Shown in pieces: positions 20,801 to 31,464 of a stretch of DNA of 64,000 bases. The notes beneath the pieces were generated by a model. The model saw nothing but the letters and a program-made list of their open reading frames with translations, did no database searches and was not told the origin of the DNA. Each line of letters opens with the position of its first letter. The first letter of the stretch is position 1. The stretch comes from Lytechinus pictus. Its lineage: Eukaryota > Echinodermata > Echinoidea > Temnopleuroida > Toxopneustidae. The translations under genes were made by a program, and so were the position numbers. The stretch covers positions 62,023,920 to 62,087,919 of the forward strand of contig NC_087247.1 in assembly GCF_037042905.1 (NCBI RefSeq), given 5' to 3'.

Positions 20801-22420
20801 ATAAAGCTGAATATGTATGCTTCAAAATGATATAGGTTTCAAAATAAGAATTGGTTTAATCGGGTCAAGATCACACTTTTCATTTGCCAAGTACATAAAG
20901 CAGCTTGAAAACAAGAATACTGCACTCTGATTGGTCAAAGAGACCACACAGTGGCAAATTCCAACGGTTCCAGTGCCTGGGTTCATGGGAAGGTCACACT
21001 TCCCATGTGGTAATCTCCTCAAATACCCTGTATCTGTTGTTCTGTGAACCTTATCCAGCCAATCAGAAGTCTGGGTTTCATGCAAGTACAAAATTTCAGA
21101 AATCTCGTCTTGTACCTTGGTGGGAAAAGTGTGATCTTGACCCGATTAAAAGGTGCCGCATATCAAGAGTGGCATTGTGAGAAAGTACAGAAGTTCAGCT
21201 TTATGGTGATATAGATATCATTGAGGCTCAAAATAAAAAGTTTTGTACAATTTGAAAAAGAAAACAGAGGAAGAAAATTCCGTTTTGGGGCACATTTTCA
21301 TGCCAGAAATTTACTTATTTAACAAAATATTGCATACAAAATAAATGACCAATATGAAAGAGTAACATTTACTCTATCTGATGGTGCAAAAATATTTAAT
21401 TTAATTTGAGGTTAAAACAGGTAAATTCTTAGAGAAAGAAAATCTCACGAATCACAAGATTTTGCAAGGAGGAGGATTCAGCCACGAGATGATTTGGATG
21501 AATCTGGCCTTTTTGCTCATTAGCATAGGGACCTGCGGTCTGACTGTGTCTTTGAACATTCTTTCCAGTTTCACATATATTGCATATTTTGATAGAAGGT
21601 TGCCACTCTGTGATAGCACAAAGGACAATTGCAAGTTTGAACATATAAATTCTGCCATCTGGTATTGTGGTTCCTTTGTATGTGGCAGATTTATGGAAAG
21701 GAAATTATTTTTCAGAATGATTTACAAACACATTTAGTATTAGGCAGACTGAAAAGTAGATTGATCAGTCCAATTTAAGTGAATGATCATTTTAAATTTC
21801 TTATTTTTGTTGACTTTGAATTCCCTGTTACTAGATCCTTTCAAGATCTCAATAATAATGTAAAACTAAAAAATGAAGTACTTGTGAAAGTTAAAGATCT
21901 TTGATCCTAATTGTTTGTGTGAATACTCTTGTATCTCAGTCTTCTCAGACTATTAAATTGATTTGTTGCAGTGCTATTTTATCTGGGTTTTTTTTAGTGT
22001 ACTTGGTATTTCTTTGAATGAAATCTATTTACCCAAAATAAAATACCCTGTCATGTTTGTCAACTAAATGATATTACTTTTATTCAACTTACAGGTGAAA
22101 TCATCAAACCAGGTGACATCAAGATGGTTGTGGGTGAAGGAATGCCGCTCTATAAGAATCCCTTTGAGAAGGGGCGCCTCATAATTCAATTCCAAATTAA
22201 CTTTCCAGAGAACGATGTTATCCAGGAGAGTAACCTTCTTAAACTAGAAACCATCTTGCCGCCCCGTGAGGAGTGTATTGTTACAGATGACATGGAGATG
22301 GTCAACCTTACAGAATACACTTTAGAACATGAATCACAACGTCACCGTGGAAGTGGGCATGCATATGAGGAAGACGATGAGGGTCACATGCCACGTGGCA
22401 TGCAATGTCAATCACATTAA
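17720..22420 (+). CDS. DNAJA1: DnaJ/Hsp40 co-chaperone, class A (DNAJA1/DNAJA4-like), five coding exons
   Basis: Spliced from 17720-17851, 18165-18450, 19120-19347, 20104-20337 and 22095-22420 (1206 nt including the stop, 401 residues). All junctions are GT-AG and keep frame. Visible in order: a J domain (about residues 5-69) with HPD at 34-36; a G/F-rich region (75-105) containing MDLFDMFF; a zinc-finger-like region (135-201) with C135-C138, C151-C154, C178-C181 and C194-C197; and the substrate-binding C-terminal domains (about 202-355). The protein ends in CQSH, a CaaX-type box. In known family members this protein stimulates Hsp70 ATPase and delivers unfolded clients in the cytosol, and the CaaX cysteine is farnesylated. 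The start MVKET matches the family start exactly. Length is close to vertebrate DNAJA1 (397). Orthology to DNAJA1 versus DNAJA4 cannot be separated here; DNAJA2 fits less well. No frame damage is seen. Confidence 0.97.
18165..18450 (+). CDS. DNAJA1: DNAJA coding exon: end of J domain, G/F region, first zinc Cys pair
   Basis: The acceptor is tttcaatccag and the donor gaag|gtaggc. It encodes residues 45-139 plus one base of codon 140. It begins FKEISLAYE (helix III of the J domain) and ends in CDKCE, the first CxxC. Open frame continues past both ends into intron, but family similarity stops exactly at these splice sites. Confidence 0.95.
19120..19347 (+). CDS. DNAJA1: DNAJA coding exon: zinc-binding region
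   Basis: The acceptor is taacttgcag and the donor taaag|gtatag. It encodes residues 140-215 plus one base. It carries the [16 protein letters not shown] and CKSCHGQK motifs and the HPGMVQQ linker typical of DNAJA1. Entry and exit phases are both 1. Confidence 0.95.
19560..19800. repeat. Degenerate AGGTCA-rich repeat-like stretch in intron 4
   Basis: Contains 'caaggtcacaggtcaa' and 'gatgaaacttgtagcaaggtt', which resemble wording of the DR1-bearing units but without clear borders. Possible old relative. Confidence 0.25.
20104..20337 (+). CDS. DNAJA1: DNAJA coding exon: C-terminal domain I
   Basis: The acceptor follows a long T tract (…gaacaatcag). The donor is ccag|gtgaga. It begins [19 protein letters not shown] and contains the conserved LVEALCGFQ. 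Phase 1 at both ends. Confidence 0.95.
20860..21145. mobile_element. 286-bp TTAA-flanked MITE in DNAJA intron 5
   Basis: TTAA at 20856-20859 and 21146-21149. The ends are exact inverted repeats of at least 22 bp, starting TCGGGTCAAGATCACACTTT. Further inner complementarity (TCTGATTGG/CCAATCAGA; GGGAAgg/cttCCC) makes the element an imperfect hairpin. It could belong to the piggyBac or Kolobok groups, which share TTAA duplication. Confidence 0.85.
22095..22420 (+). CDS. DNAJA1: DNAJA last coding exon: C-terminal domain II, dimerisation tail, CaaX
   Basis: The acceptor is caacttacag. It encodes [14 protein letters not shown] and FPEN, then a charged tail with AYEEDDEGH and the terminal CQSH before TAA. 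The final residue H differs from the S, Q or M more usual at the X position of farnesylated DNAJA proteins. Confidence 0.95.
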
Positions 22421-22580
22421 TACTTGTCTAATGGTCCATAGAGCTGAATACATTTGCTAGTCATCTACCAGATGTGTGAATGTATAACCACCTGAAAATA
22501 TTTAAAGAAAATCTTCTCTAAACAACGTTCCCGGTTTTGGATGCAACAGCTTAAATAAAGTTTCGAGCGCTGTGATGTAT
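22421..22580 (+). terminator. DNAJA1: DNAJA 3' UTR with first candidate poly(A) signal
   Basis: AATAAA occurs at 22554-22559, about 134 nt after the stop. A G/T-rich stretch (gctgtgatgtattg) follows within 10-30 nt, so cleavage near 22575-22585 is plausible. Other AATAAA hexamers occur further downstream, so longer UTRs are possible. Confidence 0.55.
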
Positions 22581-22599
22581 TGTCCCCTCATAATTTGGC

Positions 22600-23645
22600 A
22601 TAAAACAAACACAGGACAAAAAATTTTATCCTCCACTGATATTAAAACATTAACTTTGTTGCAGATAAATTCAGTATAAACTAAATTCTGTCATCTGTAT
22701 TTTCCAATTAGTATTCAACACAATGAAATTCCTTCTACCTGCCAATGTGAAATTATATGCTTATTGTACCCAATATACTTTCTACTTTGTCAAATAATGG
22801 GCATAGCTTAAAAGAATAGTGCTTTTCATAATTTTGTTTTTCTATCCCTTTTTTTTCCTTGGCAATTTATCCTCCCCCCTGTAAGAATGATGATTTCTTT
22901 ATAGAAAACAGGAAATACAGTATGAGAATTACGAGAAGCATTATAACTCTGTTATGTCTTCACATACGTATATGCACCTGAGATCTTAAGTTCAGGTACA
23001 CAACAGGTACATGCGTACAGAGATGTCAACTGTTGGTTTTTTGCAGTATTCTATACCTTTGAAAAAAAATGATGCCGGCTTCATTACAAAATTATTAGTT
23101 CTCCAGACTCATATTGTTCTAGGGCTATTGCAGAAAAGTTGAAACTATTGTTTTTCACCCAAAATACTTATTTTCATCCCTCGGAATACTGTCAATCTTT
23201 TGGTTATCATTCCTTGGTGTAGTAAATCTTTTGGTTTTGCACCGATAAGATTGTAATGCACAAATACATGTAACAGGAGGCTTGGCATATAAGTGGAGAT
23301 GTAATTACAGTGCCTCCCAGATAAGAACATAATAGCTGACTTGAGTAAACAATGAATCCCAAATCCAATATTATTAGGTACTTTCTTTTGCACTGGTATT
23401 TGATGATGGCTCCCTTTATGACAATGTTATTATTTTACCTCATTTTCAATTGTAAAAAAGGTGGCATTTGTCTTGCAGATATTTTGTATGTAATTATATT
23501 TTCTTTTTATGCAAATATTTGGTGAAATAAGAATGTTAACTTGATTATTCAAATTATTTTGGCTATGCTGATGTCTATTCTGACATACAACATTGTTCAA
23601 AATATGTTACAGACATATCATAGCTGTGGATAGGTTTCATACTGT
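22600..23645. other. AT-rich DNA downstream of DNAJA
   Basis: No gene is recognised. It may include extended 3' UTR if distal poly(A) signals are used. Confidence 0.5.
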
Positions 23646-23649
23646 AAAG

Positions 23650-23870
23650 CACAAAGTTTAGGGTTCAAATGCTACCACAACACTTTGGTAAGACATTGAT
23701 CTCTTTTTTGCTGCAGTTAACCCAGGTGATGTCAAGGGATATACTGACAGGAATTCATGCTTTGGATTGCATAAGAGCAATATCTATGCTAAAGCTAGGG
23801 TAATAATTATTACTCTAGCACTCTTAAAACACCAAAAGAGTGTCAGTGTTATATTCCAGCAGTCATCAGA
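23650..23870 (+). mobile_element. tRNA-derived SINE, 5'-truncated and diverged
   Basis: A B-box-like 'gggttcaaatgctacc' is followed by a body matching the SINE at 26566: 'ctgcagttaacccaggtgat', 'gacaggaatt' and 'ctagggtaataattat'. Diverged and lacking the A box. Confidence 0.6.
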
Positions 23871-24039
23871 GATAGTGTTTTGATTTGGAAAATAAAGGTG
23901 ATTGTTATTAATACAGTATTATTATTGAATAAAAATTCTATGACATTTTGATCTCTGCATATTTGTATATATGTGTTCATGATCTTTAAGTACGAGTATG
24001 TATTTTAGAACTAGTATTCCTATTACATGAATGTATGGA

Positions 24040-24115
24040 AGGATCATGGTGCAGTGGTTCTCACCCTGTCAATTAGTGGGTTGTGGGTTCTAATTTAACA
24101 CACTGTATAGTTGAT
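24040..24115 (+). mobile_element. SINE head fragment
   Basis: 'atcatggtgcagtggttctc' resembles the A-box region, and 'gggttgtgggttctaattta' a decayed B box. Only the tRNA-like head is present. Confidence 0.45.
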
Positions 24116-24130
24116 ATACTTTAGACACAT

Positions 24131-24393
24131 TCGGCGTGTTACTACAGAGACTTGGTAAACGGTATTACCCGCGTAAGTATCCAGACTTCTGAAAACTTTC
24201 CTGTTGAAATAGATGCGATGCAGTTTATTGATAAACCGCATTGGGCAAAATACGATTTCTCATTTCCGCGACGCGCAATGTGAGTTAATCAGATTACCCG
24301 CTCTGTAGACACAGGTTGGTTTAAGGGCGATACGGTTTTTCGATTCCGGAAAAGATTAAGAGTTTTAAACAATTCTCTATAGAAACACGCCGA
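24131..24393. mobile_element. GC-richer inverted-repeat element (MITE candidate)
   Basis: Left end TCGGCGTGTTACTACAGAGA; right end reversed is TCGGCGTGTTTCTATAGAGA. About 18 of 20 match. The interior is richer in CG dinucleotides than its surroundings. No clear target duplication. Confidence 0.55.
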
Positions 24394-26565
24394 TGGTGTT
24401 GTTATTGAGTCAGGTAGAGTGAATGAGTGACCTGTAGTATTTATTTGTGGAATACACAAATCACTACAGTTGCTTGAGGTAAATGCTGCTATTAGTGATG
24501 TATGCTTTATGAGAGTGGCATGATAAAGTTATAAGCTATGAATTTATGATATTTAGAGGAGGCAAACAAATTTTTTTTTCTTTTAGTAATGGTCATTTGT
24601 AGAATATGTGCATATTAAAATCACCATTAGAATTTGTTTATTATTGAATGATGTACATAAGTTTCAATGTGATATGTAAAGGAGATAACATGAGTGAGTA
24701 ATGAGAAGGAAACGTATATGCAAGATACTTGCTCAATGAGATAGCATAAAGCAGGTAAGACTTCATTTTCATGTACATTAAGGTGGCTTCAATGTTTGAT
24801 TCAAATGATCTTGGAAGTATTTGTGCAATTATGATTGTTTTGTGAAATGTCTATCAAAATGTACGTAAAAAGGTCTCCTTACCCATACAATAATTTTTTT
24901 TAATTCTCCCAGAAAGAGAAAATATATATATGTGTAGTAATTATTTATTTCTTTGCATTATGAAAAGCGACATGTAGGCATACCCATGGATTTTACATTT
25001 GTTTCCTAATAAAACTAAGAAAGAATAATCTTTATTACTTTGAATATTTTAATCATTTCCTATTAAATAAAGGGGATCCCATATGTATTCAAATACTGAT
25101 ACTTGAAATGTGTACTTCATATACATGTAAGATGGCTCAACATTTGAATGTATTTAACAAACAATGAGATATTCCAAATGTTATTATGATGTTGTATATC
25201 TATTCATCATTATGAACAACAAAACCATTGCATTTATTGCATATTTTACCATTTTTGGCCTTTTAATGGTGAATACCAAAATAAAGGCAGCTGTACCTTA
25301 CATTGGTTTTAAAAAAAAGAAGAAAATACTCCAAAGGATTTGTTGCTTTATTGAACTGGAAACTGCATTACTGACTATCCTGCATTGAAGTGAAAATTGA
25401 TGAACACTAGAATTGAATTATTAGTATGTGTATTACCTGTTATATTTGAATTGACCAATTCCATGTCCTTGAAATCATTCCATCAGTTCACAATTGGCAT
25501 TTTGCATGATATATTGAAATGAGATTTGTTAAGTTAAAAGTTGAAAATATAAACAAGAAACACAAGCATTCAACAAATTTTACAAGTCAGAGTCATTAAT
25601 TTATGGTCTCAAGATCAAGTGGTGACAGATTCAATAATTCAAACTTACCGTATGAATTGATGTCTCTAGACTTTCATGCAATACACCCAGCATTGTGAGT
25701 CTGTGGGGGAATAAATTTGAAGAATTGTCACATGATCACTCAGAAAATCAGCCATAATTACTGTCACTGATGCAGTTTTTCACCTAAAACCTTTGCACAT
25801 ATGTCATACTTTTTTTCTTTTTTTTGAAAGCATTACTTATCAAAGTGATAGTTGTTGGTGTGTCAGAACACCAATATGCTATTATTTGCATTAAGAACAA
25901 ATGGATAAGTGTTACAATGCCAATAGATCTTTGCTACCTGTTCAGCATAGAAAGCAGTATGCTATGATTGTTATGATGAAAAAAATCATGGTTTATAAAA
26001 TAAATGATACAAATGTAAAGATGCATGAAAATATATGAACTGCACCTGAGGAATATCTTGTGATTCCTCTATTTTCAAGTTGTTATATGAAAAATAGTAT
26101 TGTCTTTAGCAGGGATGTTGAATTCTTTTCATGACCAGGGAAGGGGGGAATAGGTGTGGGGTTTGAAATGACACCTGAAAAACAAGTTTAATAAAAGAAC
26201 ATCTTAAAAGATTGAGCTGTGTTTGAAATGTACTATTTTTCAACATGTTTAAAATGGAAAGGGGCTTAGTATTTCAAACCTAAAACATGGTGTACAAGTG
26301 GGCTCTGCAGTGGTTGGAACTTGTGAAATAAATCTTCAAAAAATGAACTTGCTTTGTTCATTTTATTGTAAGTGAAACTTTGCCCGATGTCAAACTGAAA
26401 TTGAAAGTGGAAGGCCTACACTAGCATTTTTTTAAATTAAATCTAGTTGTATTTTTACTAGTTTAGTTACAGTTATATAGAGATAGTGATATGACCATAT
26501 CATGAACAAAGACTTCCAGCATTTTCATTGATAACAGGCAAATCCCAAGTTTACCTAGGTATATG
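24394..26565. other. AT-rich non-coding DNA
   Basis: No gene or bordered repeat is recognised. Confidence 0.5.
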
Positions 26566-26858
26566 TGGAGCATTGTGGCCCAGTGGATTAGTCTCCGGAC
26601 TTTGAAACAGAGGGTCGTGGGTTCGAATCCCAGCCATGGCGTACTTTCCTTCAGCAAGAAATTTAGCCACATTGTGCTGCACTCAACCCAGGTGAGGTGA
26701 ATGGGTACCTGGCAGGAATTTATTCCTTGAAATGCCGAGCGCTGGAAAGGCTGCTTGAGCTACAGCTGGGGTAATAATATTCAAGTCCTTTGGAAGGGCA
26801 TAGAGACGTTATTCAGTATGTGTTATGCGCTATACAAGAACTGAATATTATTATTATG
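26566..26858 (+). mobile_element. tRNA-derived SINE, near full length
   Basis: The tRNA-like head has an A box TGGCCCAGTGG (26576-26586) and a B box GGTTCGAATCC (26620-26630). The anticodon-loop region 'ggactttgaaac' resembles tRNA-Gln(TTG). The body contains 'caacccaggtgaggtgaatg' and 'ccgagcgctgg'. The 3' end is 'gcgctatacaag…' with an (ATT)n tail. It is not a functional tRNA gene because acceptor-stem pairing is poor. Confidence 0.88.
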
Positions 26859-29093
26859 TATTTTGGTCTGTGGAGAAGGGCGTATGGCACAACTTGAATA
26901 TTAGTTCTTCTTCTGATATACTATAACAAGGGCTCTATATTTTCCAGTGGAATGCATAGAAAGTTTTTGCATTCCCAGTACCCATGTTTTAGAGTCGCGA
27001 GGAAACGGCATCTATCAAAGAATAAAAATGAGAAAATTGACAAGTGTTTATAATGAGAGTAGATTTCATAGCACTTGACAGCCCAAACTGGATGCTATGG
27101 TAGCATTTCCCTCATTATTTTGTTAATAAACTTTTTTTTCTGGTCTCAAGGAAATGATGGATATACACCCCTCCTTCCTAATTTGATCACCTACCCTGGT
27201 CATTGTCATATAAATACAAGAGTATTCAGATGATTTTTATTTGTTTTGTTAGGTTTGCAATAACTTTCTTTTAAGAACAACATATTTGTTGGACATTATA
27301 AGCTCTTTATATTTGTCCCCTTTTACAATATTTTTTTTCTGATCATCATTAATGTGCATTTTGGAGCATTTGCTGTGAGAGAAGATAAAGTCATTGTTTG
27401 TACATTAAACTCTTTCAGGTTTCTTATATGTGCCAAATGGATACAATGAGAATTTCAAATCTAATTATTTTTTGCTTTGCTTGTCTCATGTTCATAATTT
27501 CCTGAAAAATCAGTAGCATGTTCATTTTACATTTGAATACAAAGTCAAATGTAATTGAAGGAGTAGCTGAAATTTAATAAAAGAAAGATATAACTTCTGA
27601 ATTCTTCCATGGTGATGACAAGGGTTTGTCTGGCTCTAAAAAAGAGTTCGCTCAACCTATTAATGAGAGAATAAAAAAAAAAAACATGTGAAACCTTTAG
27701 GATATTTAGTCTGAAATTGTAAGCAATTTTAAATGTCTTTATAATTATTTGTAACATTCTCCAATGATGAAATATATTTGATTTTTGATACACTAGTCTA
27801 AAAAGGTTTCATGAGGAGCATATTCTGGTGAGCTTCAATGCAATTTTTTTTTCATGCCTTTTCAGTTGAACATGTTGAATTTCTCCAGCCTTGACAAGTA
27901 TGCAAGTTTGTAAAGAAATGAAAACATTGCTTTTCTCAGACATTGTGTTATATACTATATGAATAATTTGACTCTGACAAATGTAGGAGAATCTTGTATA
28001 TTTATTCTTGTGTGAATAAATTCTACAAAGGTTTTTATCTGTATTTATGAGCTATAATGCAAGAGTTGTGATGTCTGAATACCAGAATAAATAATATCCA
28101 AGTTAGATTGAGACTTGTGTTTGTTTTTTCCATGTATGAGGTAAGAGTTTGTCAAGAAAAGACAATATGCAAGAACAGATTATCTGCCGTATTACTGTGG
28201 GGAACATGTAAAAAAAAAAAAGGGGGGGGGGCTTTGTTTTACAGTGAATACAGATTTTAAAAGGTTAATTGTAATTGGATGACCTTTTTTTAGAGTATTG
28301 TAATTTCTTTCAAAAAGAAATGGAATGATACTTTCATAATGACAATATGAATCCAATGCTCAGATTTGTTGATAGATGGTATAAATGGGAAAGGAGAGAG
28401 AGAGAAATGAAGAGAGTGTGGTAGATGATGTGATAGGGAAAGAGAGGGGGAGTATAGAAGAGAGAATGGTGGATAAATGCTTCTTCAGACATGATGCATC
28501 AAAGCTCCAATCTAAATTAAAGGGGTTTTTTAAAAGAAATTTAGAGAACAAAAAGCTGCAGAGGCTAACTTTTCTTCCCAATCAAATTTCTTTACAAAAA
28601 AAAAAAAAGTGTCCATAATTGCACAGAAAAACTCATGACATCTTTCAAAATGACTTGTCATACAAAACCATTATGAATATTACAATGCCATCACAAATTT
28701 GTCATGATACCTATGGACAAATTTGGAGACTTGAATCATTTAATGCATGTTTATTAGCATTAGGAGGTAGATTTGTCTGTATATATCTAGTATATTCATA
28801 TCTATTTGAGTACATCAATTATAACAATAGCAACCCTATGAATTTAATAGTTTGTCACTCATTTGCATGTTCTTTCAAAAATGAAAAACTTTAGAAAGTA
28901 TCTGTAAATTTTGTTACCATGGCAAAACATTACATGCTTTTTCATTCCCAAAACTTTGCTCACAATAATATCTGATCTTCATATTTTCCAAATATTTATA
29001 GTTGGCTGTACATTCCTATATTCAGAATCATGAAGTATGGTCTTGATTATTTCCTTTTCATTTTAATGAAACATTAATGAAGATGTTAAGTAC
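26859..29093. other. AT-rich non-coding DNA with a purine tract
   Basis: No gene is recognised. Purine-rich stretch at about 28386-28475 and a GGGGGGGGGG run near 28220. Confidence 0.5.
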
Positions 29094-29097
29094 TTAA

Positions 29098-29595
29098 AGG
29101 GGAAGTTCACCCTGACAAAAAGTTTATTGTAAAAATAGCAGAAAAAATAATAAAAAATATTGCCGAAGATTTGAGAAAAATTCATCAAATAATTAAAAAG
29201 TTATTAGAATTTCAATTATTTGATTTGTGACGTCATGTGCGAGCAGCATTCCTACATAGCGAATGGTAAAAAATCAATGAAATGTCATTTTCTCAGAAAA
29301 TTGAAAATGGTTTTCACTGTACCTTTTGTATATCAATAGACAAATCATTTCACACCCGATCATGAATAGAAAAAAAAATTAAGTCATCAGGAACCATACA
29401 AAATTTGAAATTCATGCATTTTATATTACATAACACATGGGGCAGCTGCTCGTTTATGACGTCACAAATCCAAAACTTTGAACTCTAATAACTTTCTTAC
29501 TCTTTAACGGATTTTCATCAAACCTTCACCAATATTTTTTTACTATTTTTTCTGCTATTTTTACAACAAAGTTTTCTTCAGGGTGAACTTCCCCT
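29098..29595. mobile_element. 498-bp Kolobok-like MITE
   Basis: TTAA duplication at 29094-29097 and 29596-29599. Ends AGGGGAAGTTCACCCTG and its complement. The inverted repeats are very long (about 150-200 bp at roughly 80% similarity), including 'gtaaaaatagcagaaaaaat' and 'gtgacgtca' in both arms. TTAA plus an AGGGG…GTTCACC end resembles Kolobok/T2 elements of other animals. No transposase. Confidence 0.85.
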
Positions 29596-29599
29596 TTAA

Positions 29600-30365
29600 G
29601 GACTGATAAGATATTTAGGGTTATATTACAATTCCTTGCCAAGTAAAGGGCTGTTTACCAAGGAAATTTGTGACAGCTGTGTCTGTGACACACAGTTTCT
29701 GTCATGGACATTTGCCCCGGGGACCTCGACACGTCTTTAGACGGTGTTCGGGCTGCCGCAGTAATCATGGACACCAACTAATTATCTCGCCAGTCATTAA
29801 TTTTTATCACTGACCTCGTCCTGTATTCGTAATCTTTCTTATTTTGAAAGTACGCCATCATGTGGCGTACAAATTGTAGTTTGTCTGCTATGGTGGTCGT
29901 CGAGCATGGTGGCACAAAAGTATTCCAGAACTAAAATTAAAACTTTTCTTGGCATATTGTTTTGACAATAGTATGTAGTATTAGCCTGTTATACTCTCCT
30001 TGTAAGATGGCTTTGTGACTACACTGTTGTTCCAGTGACCCTTTGATGTAAAGGTAATGTTGAAATTAAGACAGATTTATTGAAATGCGTTTCAGTAAGT
30101 GAATGAATACCGCCTTTACTGGCCGTTTCCGTGCTTCGCTCGGGGTGTGGTCCCGATGGCGTCTCGCCCGTCTCGGTCCAGACTTTTGCTGTTCTCATTG
30201 GCATTGCCATGCCCAGGGCCAGGCCATGGGGCATGGCTCACAGTCACATACTCTGAAATTCTTGAACATTTTGTTTTTGCTTGCAATAAAAGCAATACTG
30301 TTTTGTCTTTGTCCTTTATTCTAACCTGACTCCCAAGTTTTCTCACCAAATCAGTCTTGCATATT
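29600..30365. other. Non-coding interval with higher GC
   Basis: No protein is recognised. Contains GTACGCC…GGCGTAC near 29850 and GCCATGCCC…GGGCATGGC near 30206-30237. Could be old repeat or regulatory DNA. Confidence 0.35.
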
Positions 30366-30378
30366 AATTATGAAATAG

Positions 30379-30825
30379 ACAGCTGGCAGCCGTCTGTTTT
30401 GAGGAGTTTTTTAAACATTTTTATTTTTTTTAATTTCTCCTCGTACACAGATGGCTCGCTATCGTGCAGCCACCATTAGAGGGTTAACAATGCAAAATCC
30501 CCCCGATGGGGCTCATCGATTTTTGTCTTTATTTCATAAAAATATATAAAAAGAACTGTACCCAAATAAATATTCCGTTTCGGCCTGAAATGCACCAAAA
30601 CAGGGAAAAATAAACTTAAAAAGGGGAAAAAACAGTGACTTACTTCGGCTTTTGCGCAACTTCACTTCCCTGTTTTATCTGAACTTAATACATAAACATA
30701 TGGCCATTGAGTCCCTGCACAGATCGAGCTAGAACTTCAGTCTCTGTATTTGTTGAGTGGGGCCAACGGAGTTCAGCGGAACAGCCAACATAACAGAGAC
30801 CGAATCTTTTGGTCTAATTATGAAA
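30379..30825 (+). mobile_element. R1 retroposon-like element, copy B (complete, 447 bp)
   Basis: Flanked by a perfect 13-bp duplication AATTATGAAATAG (30366-30378 and 30826-30838). Starts 'acagctggcagccgtctg' and ends 'cttttggtct'. No terminal inverted repeats, no Pol III A/B boxes and no poly(A) or microsatellite tail. The 3' part forms an inverted pair ('cttcagtctctgt' with 'acagagaccgaa'). On the minus strand a donor-like GTAAGT and a pyrimidine-rich acceptor TTTCAG lie about 60 nt apart and are conserved in both copies. Confidence 0.8.
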
Positions 30826-30989
30826 TAGCTAACCAGTAGATATCTAAGTTCTAACTATATCCTAGGGATACCTAGGGAAGTTTCTGAATGTAGGCATGTT
30901 ATGCCTCTGTATTCAGTTCTAGGTTTTTCCTCCTCAAGATGGCTGGCTCACTTCCTGGAACAGGGCTTTCGTAGTCATATATATTTTAT

Positions 30990-31262
30990 TGGCTCATTTT
31001 TCCAGCATCTCTCCAGGGCAGCTTCAAAACTGTGCACACTTGGGGCAGTGACAACTTCAATTCATTATTTAGGCTATTCCATGTCTTATGTATTCTAACA
31101 TAAAAAGAATTCCTATATTTCTGGGTCTTTGTCCTTGGTATGAACAATTTTTTACTGTGACCTCTGGTATGTTTACTATATTTTTCTTCTAAATTAAGTT
31201 TTGTACATAGATCATAATTACAGTGTTTATATGTTTCAATCATGTTCAAAATTTCATGCGCA
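30990..31262 (-). mobile_element. LINE ORF2 C-terminal fragment, antisense
   Basis: The minus-strand frame reads FNMIETYKHCNYDL, RGHSKKLF, SFYVRIHKTWNSL, then a shifted 'SFEAALERCW'. This is the common C-terminal pattern of CR1/RTE-like ORF2 (RGHS…WNSLP…FK…L…W). It lacks any catalytic part. Confidence 0.7.
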
Positions 31263-31369
31263 TTCTATATCTAGCCTAACATTGCCTTCATTTCGATTGT
31301 AACTCTCTAAATAAGTAGACAGGAATAACCATCGTTTCTGGGGATTTATTTAACAATTTCTGACATTTT

Positions 31370-31440
31370 ACTATGTATTGGTGAGAGAGGCCAACGTAGT
31401 TCAGTGGAACAACCAACAAACAGAGACTGAAGCTTTTGGT
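31370..31440 (+). mobile_element. R1 fragment (3' end only)
   Basis: 'ggccaacgtagttcagtgga' to 'cttttggtct' matches the last about 70 bp of R1. 5' truncation with an intact 3' end suggests target-primed retroposition in this orientation. Confidence 0.65.
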
Positions 31441-31464
31441 CTGTCTAAGAAACCCAGATCTAAT

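Noticed and set aside
26566..26640. Possible tRNA-Gln gene
   Set aside because: A and B boxes are good, but the acceptor stem does not pair and a SINE body and tail follow; it is a SINE head.
29098..29595. piggyBac assignment for the TTAA MITE
   Set aside because: The AGGGG…GTTCACC end fits Kolobok/T2 better than the CCC-type piggyBac ends.
31378..31464. Upstream part of the 368-codon frame as a protein N-terminus
   Set aside because: This part is R1 repeat sequence that happens to stay open; LINE similarity begins about 31465.
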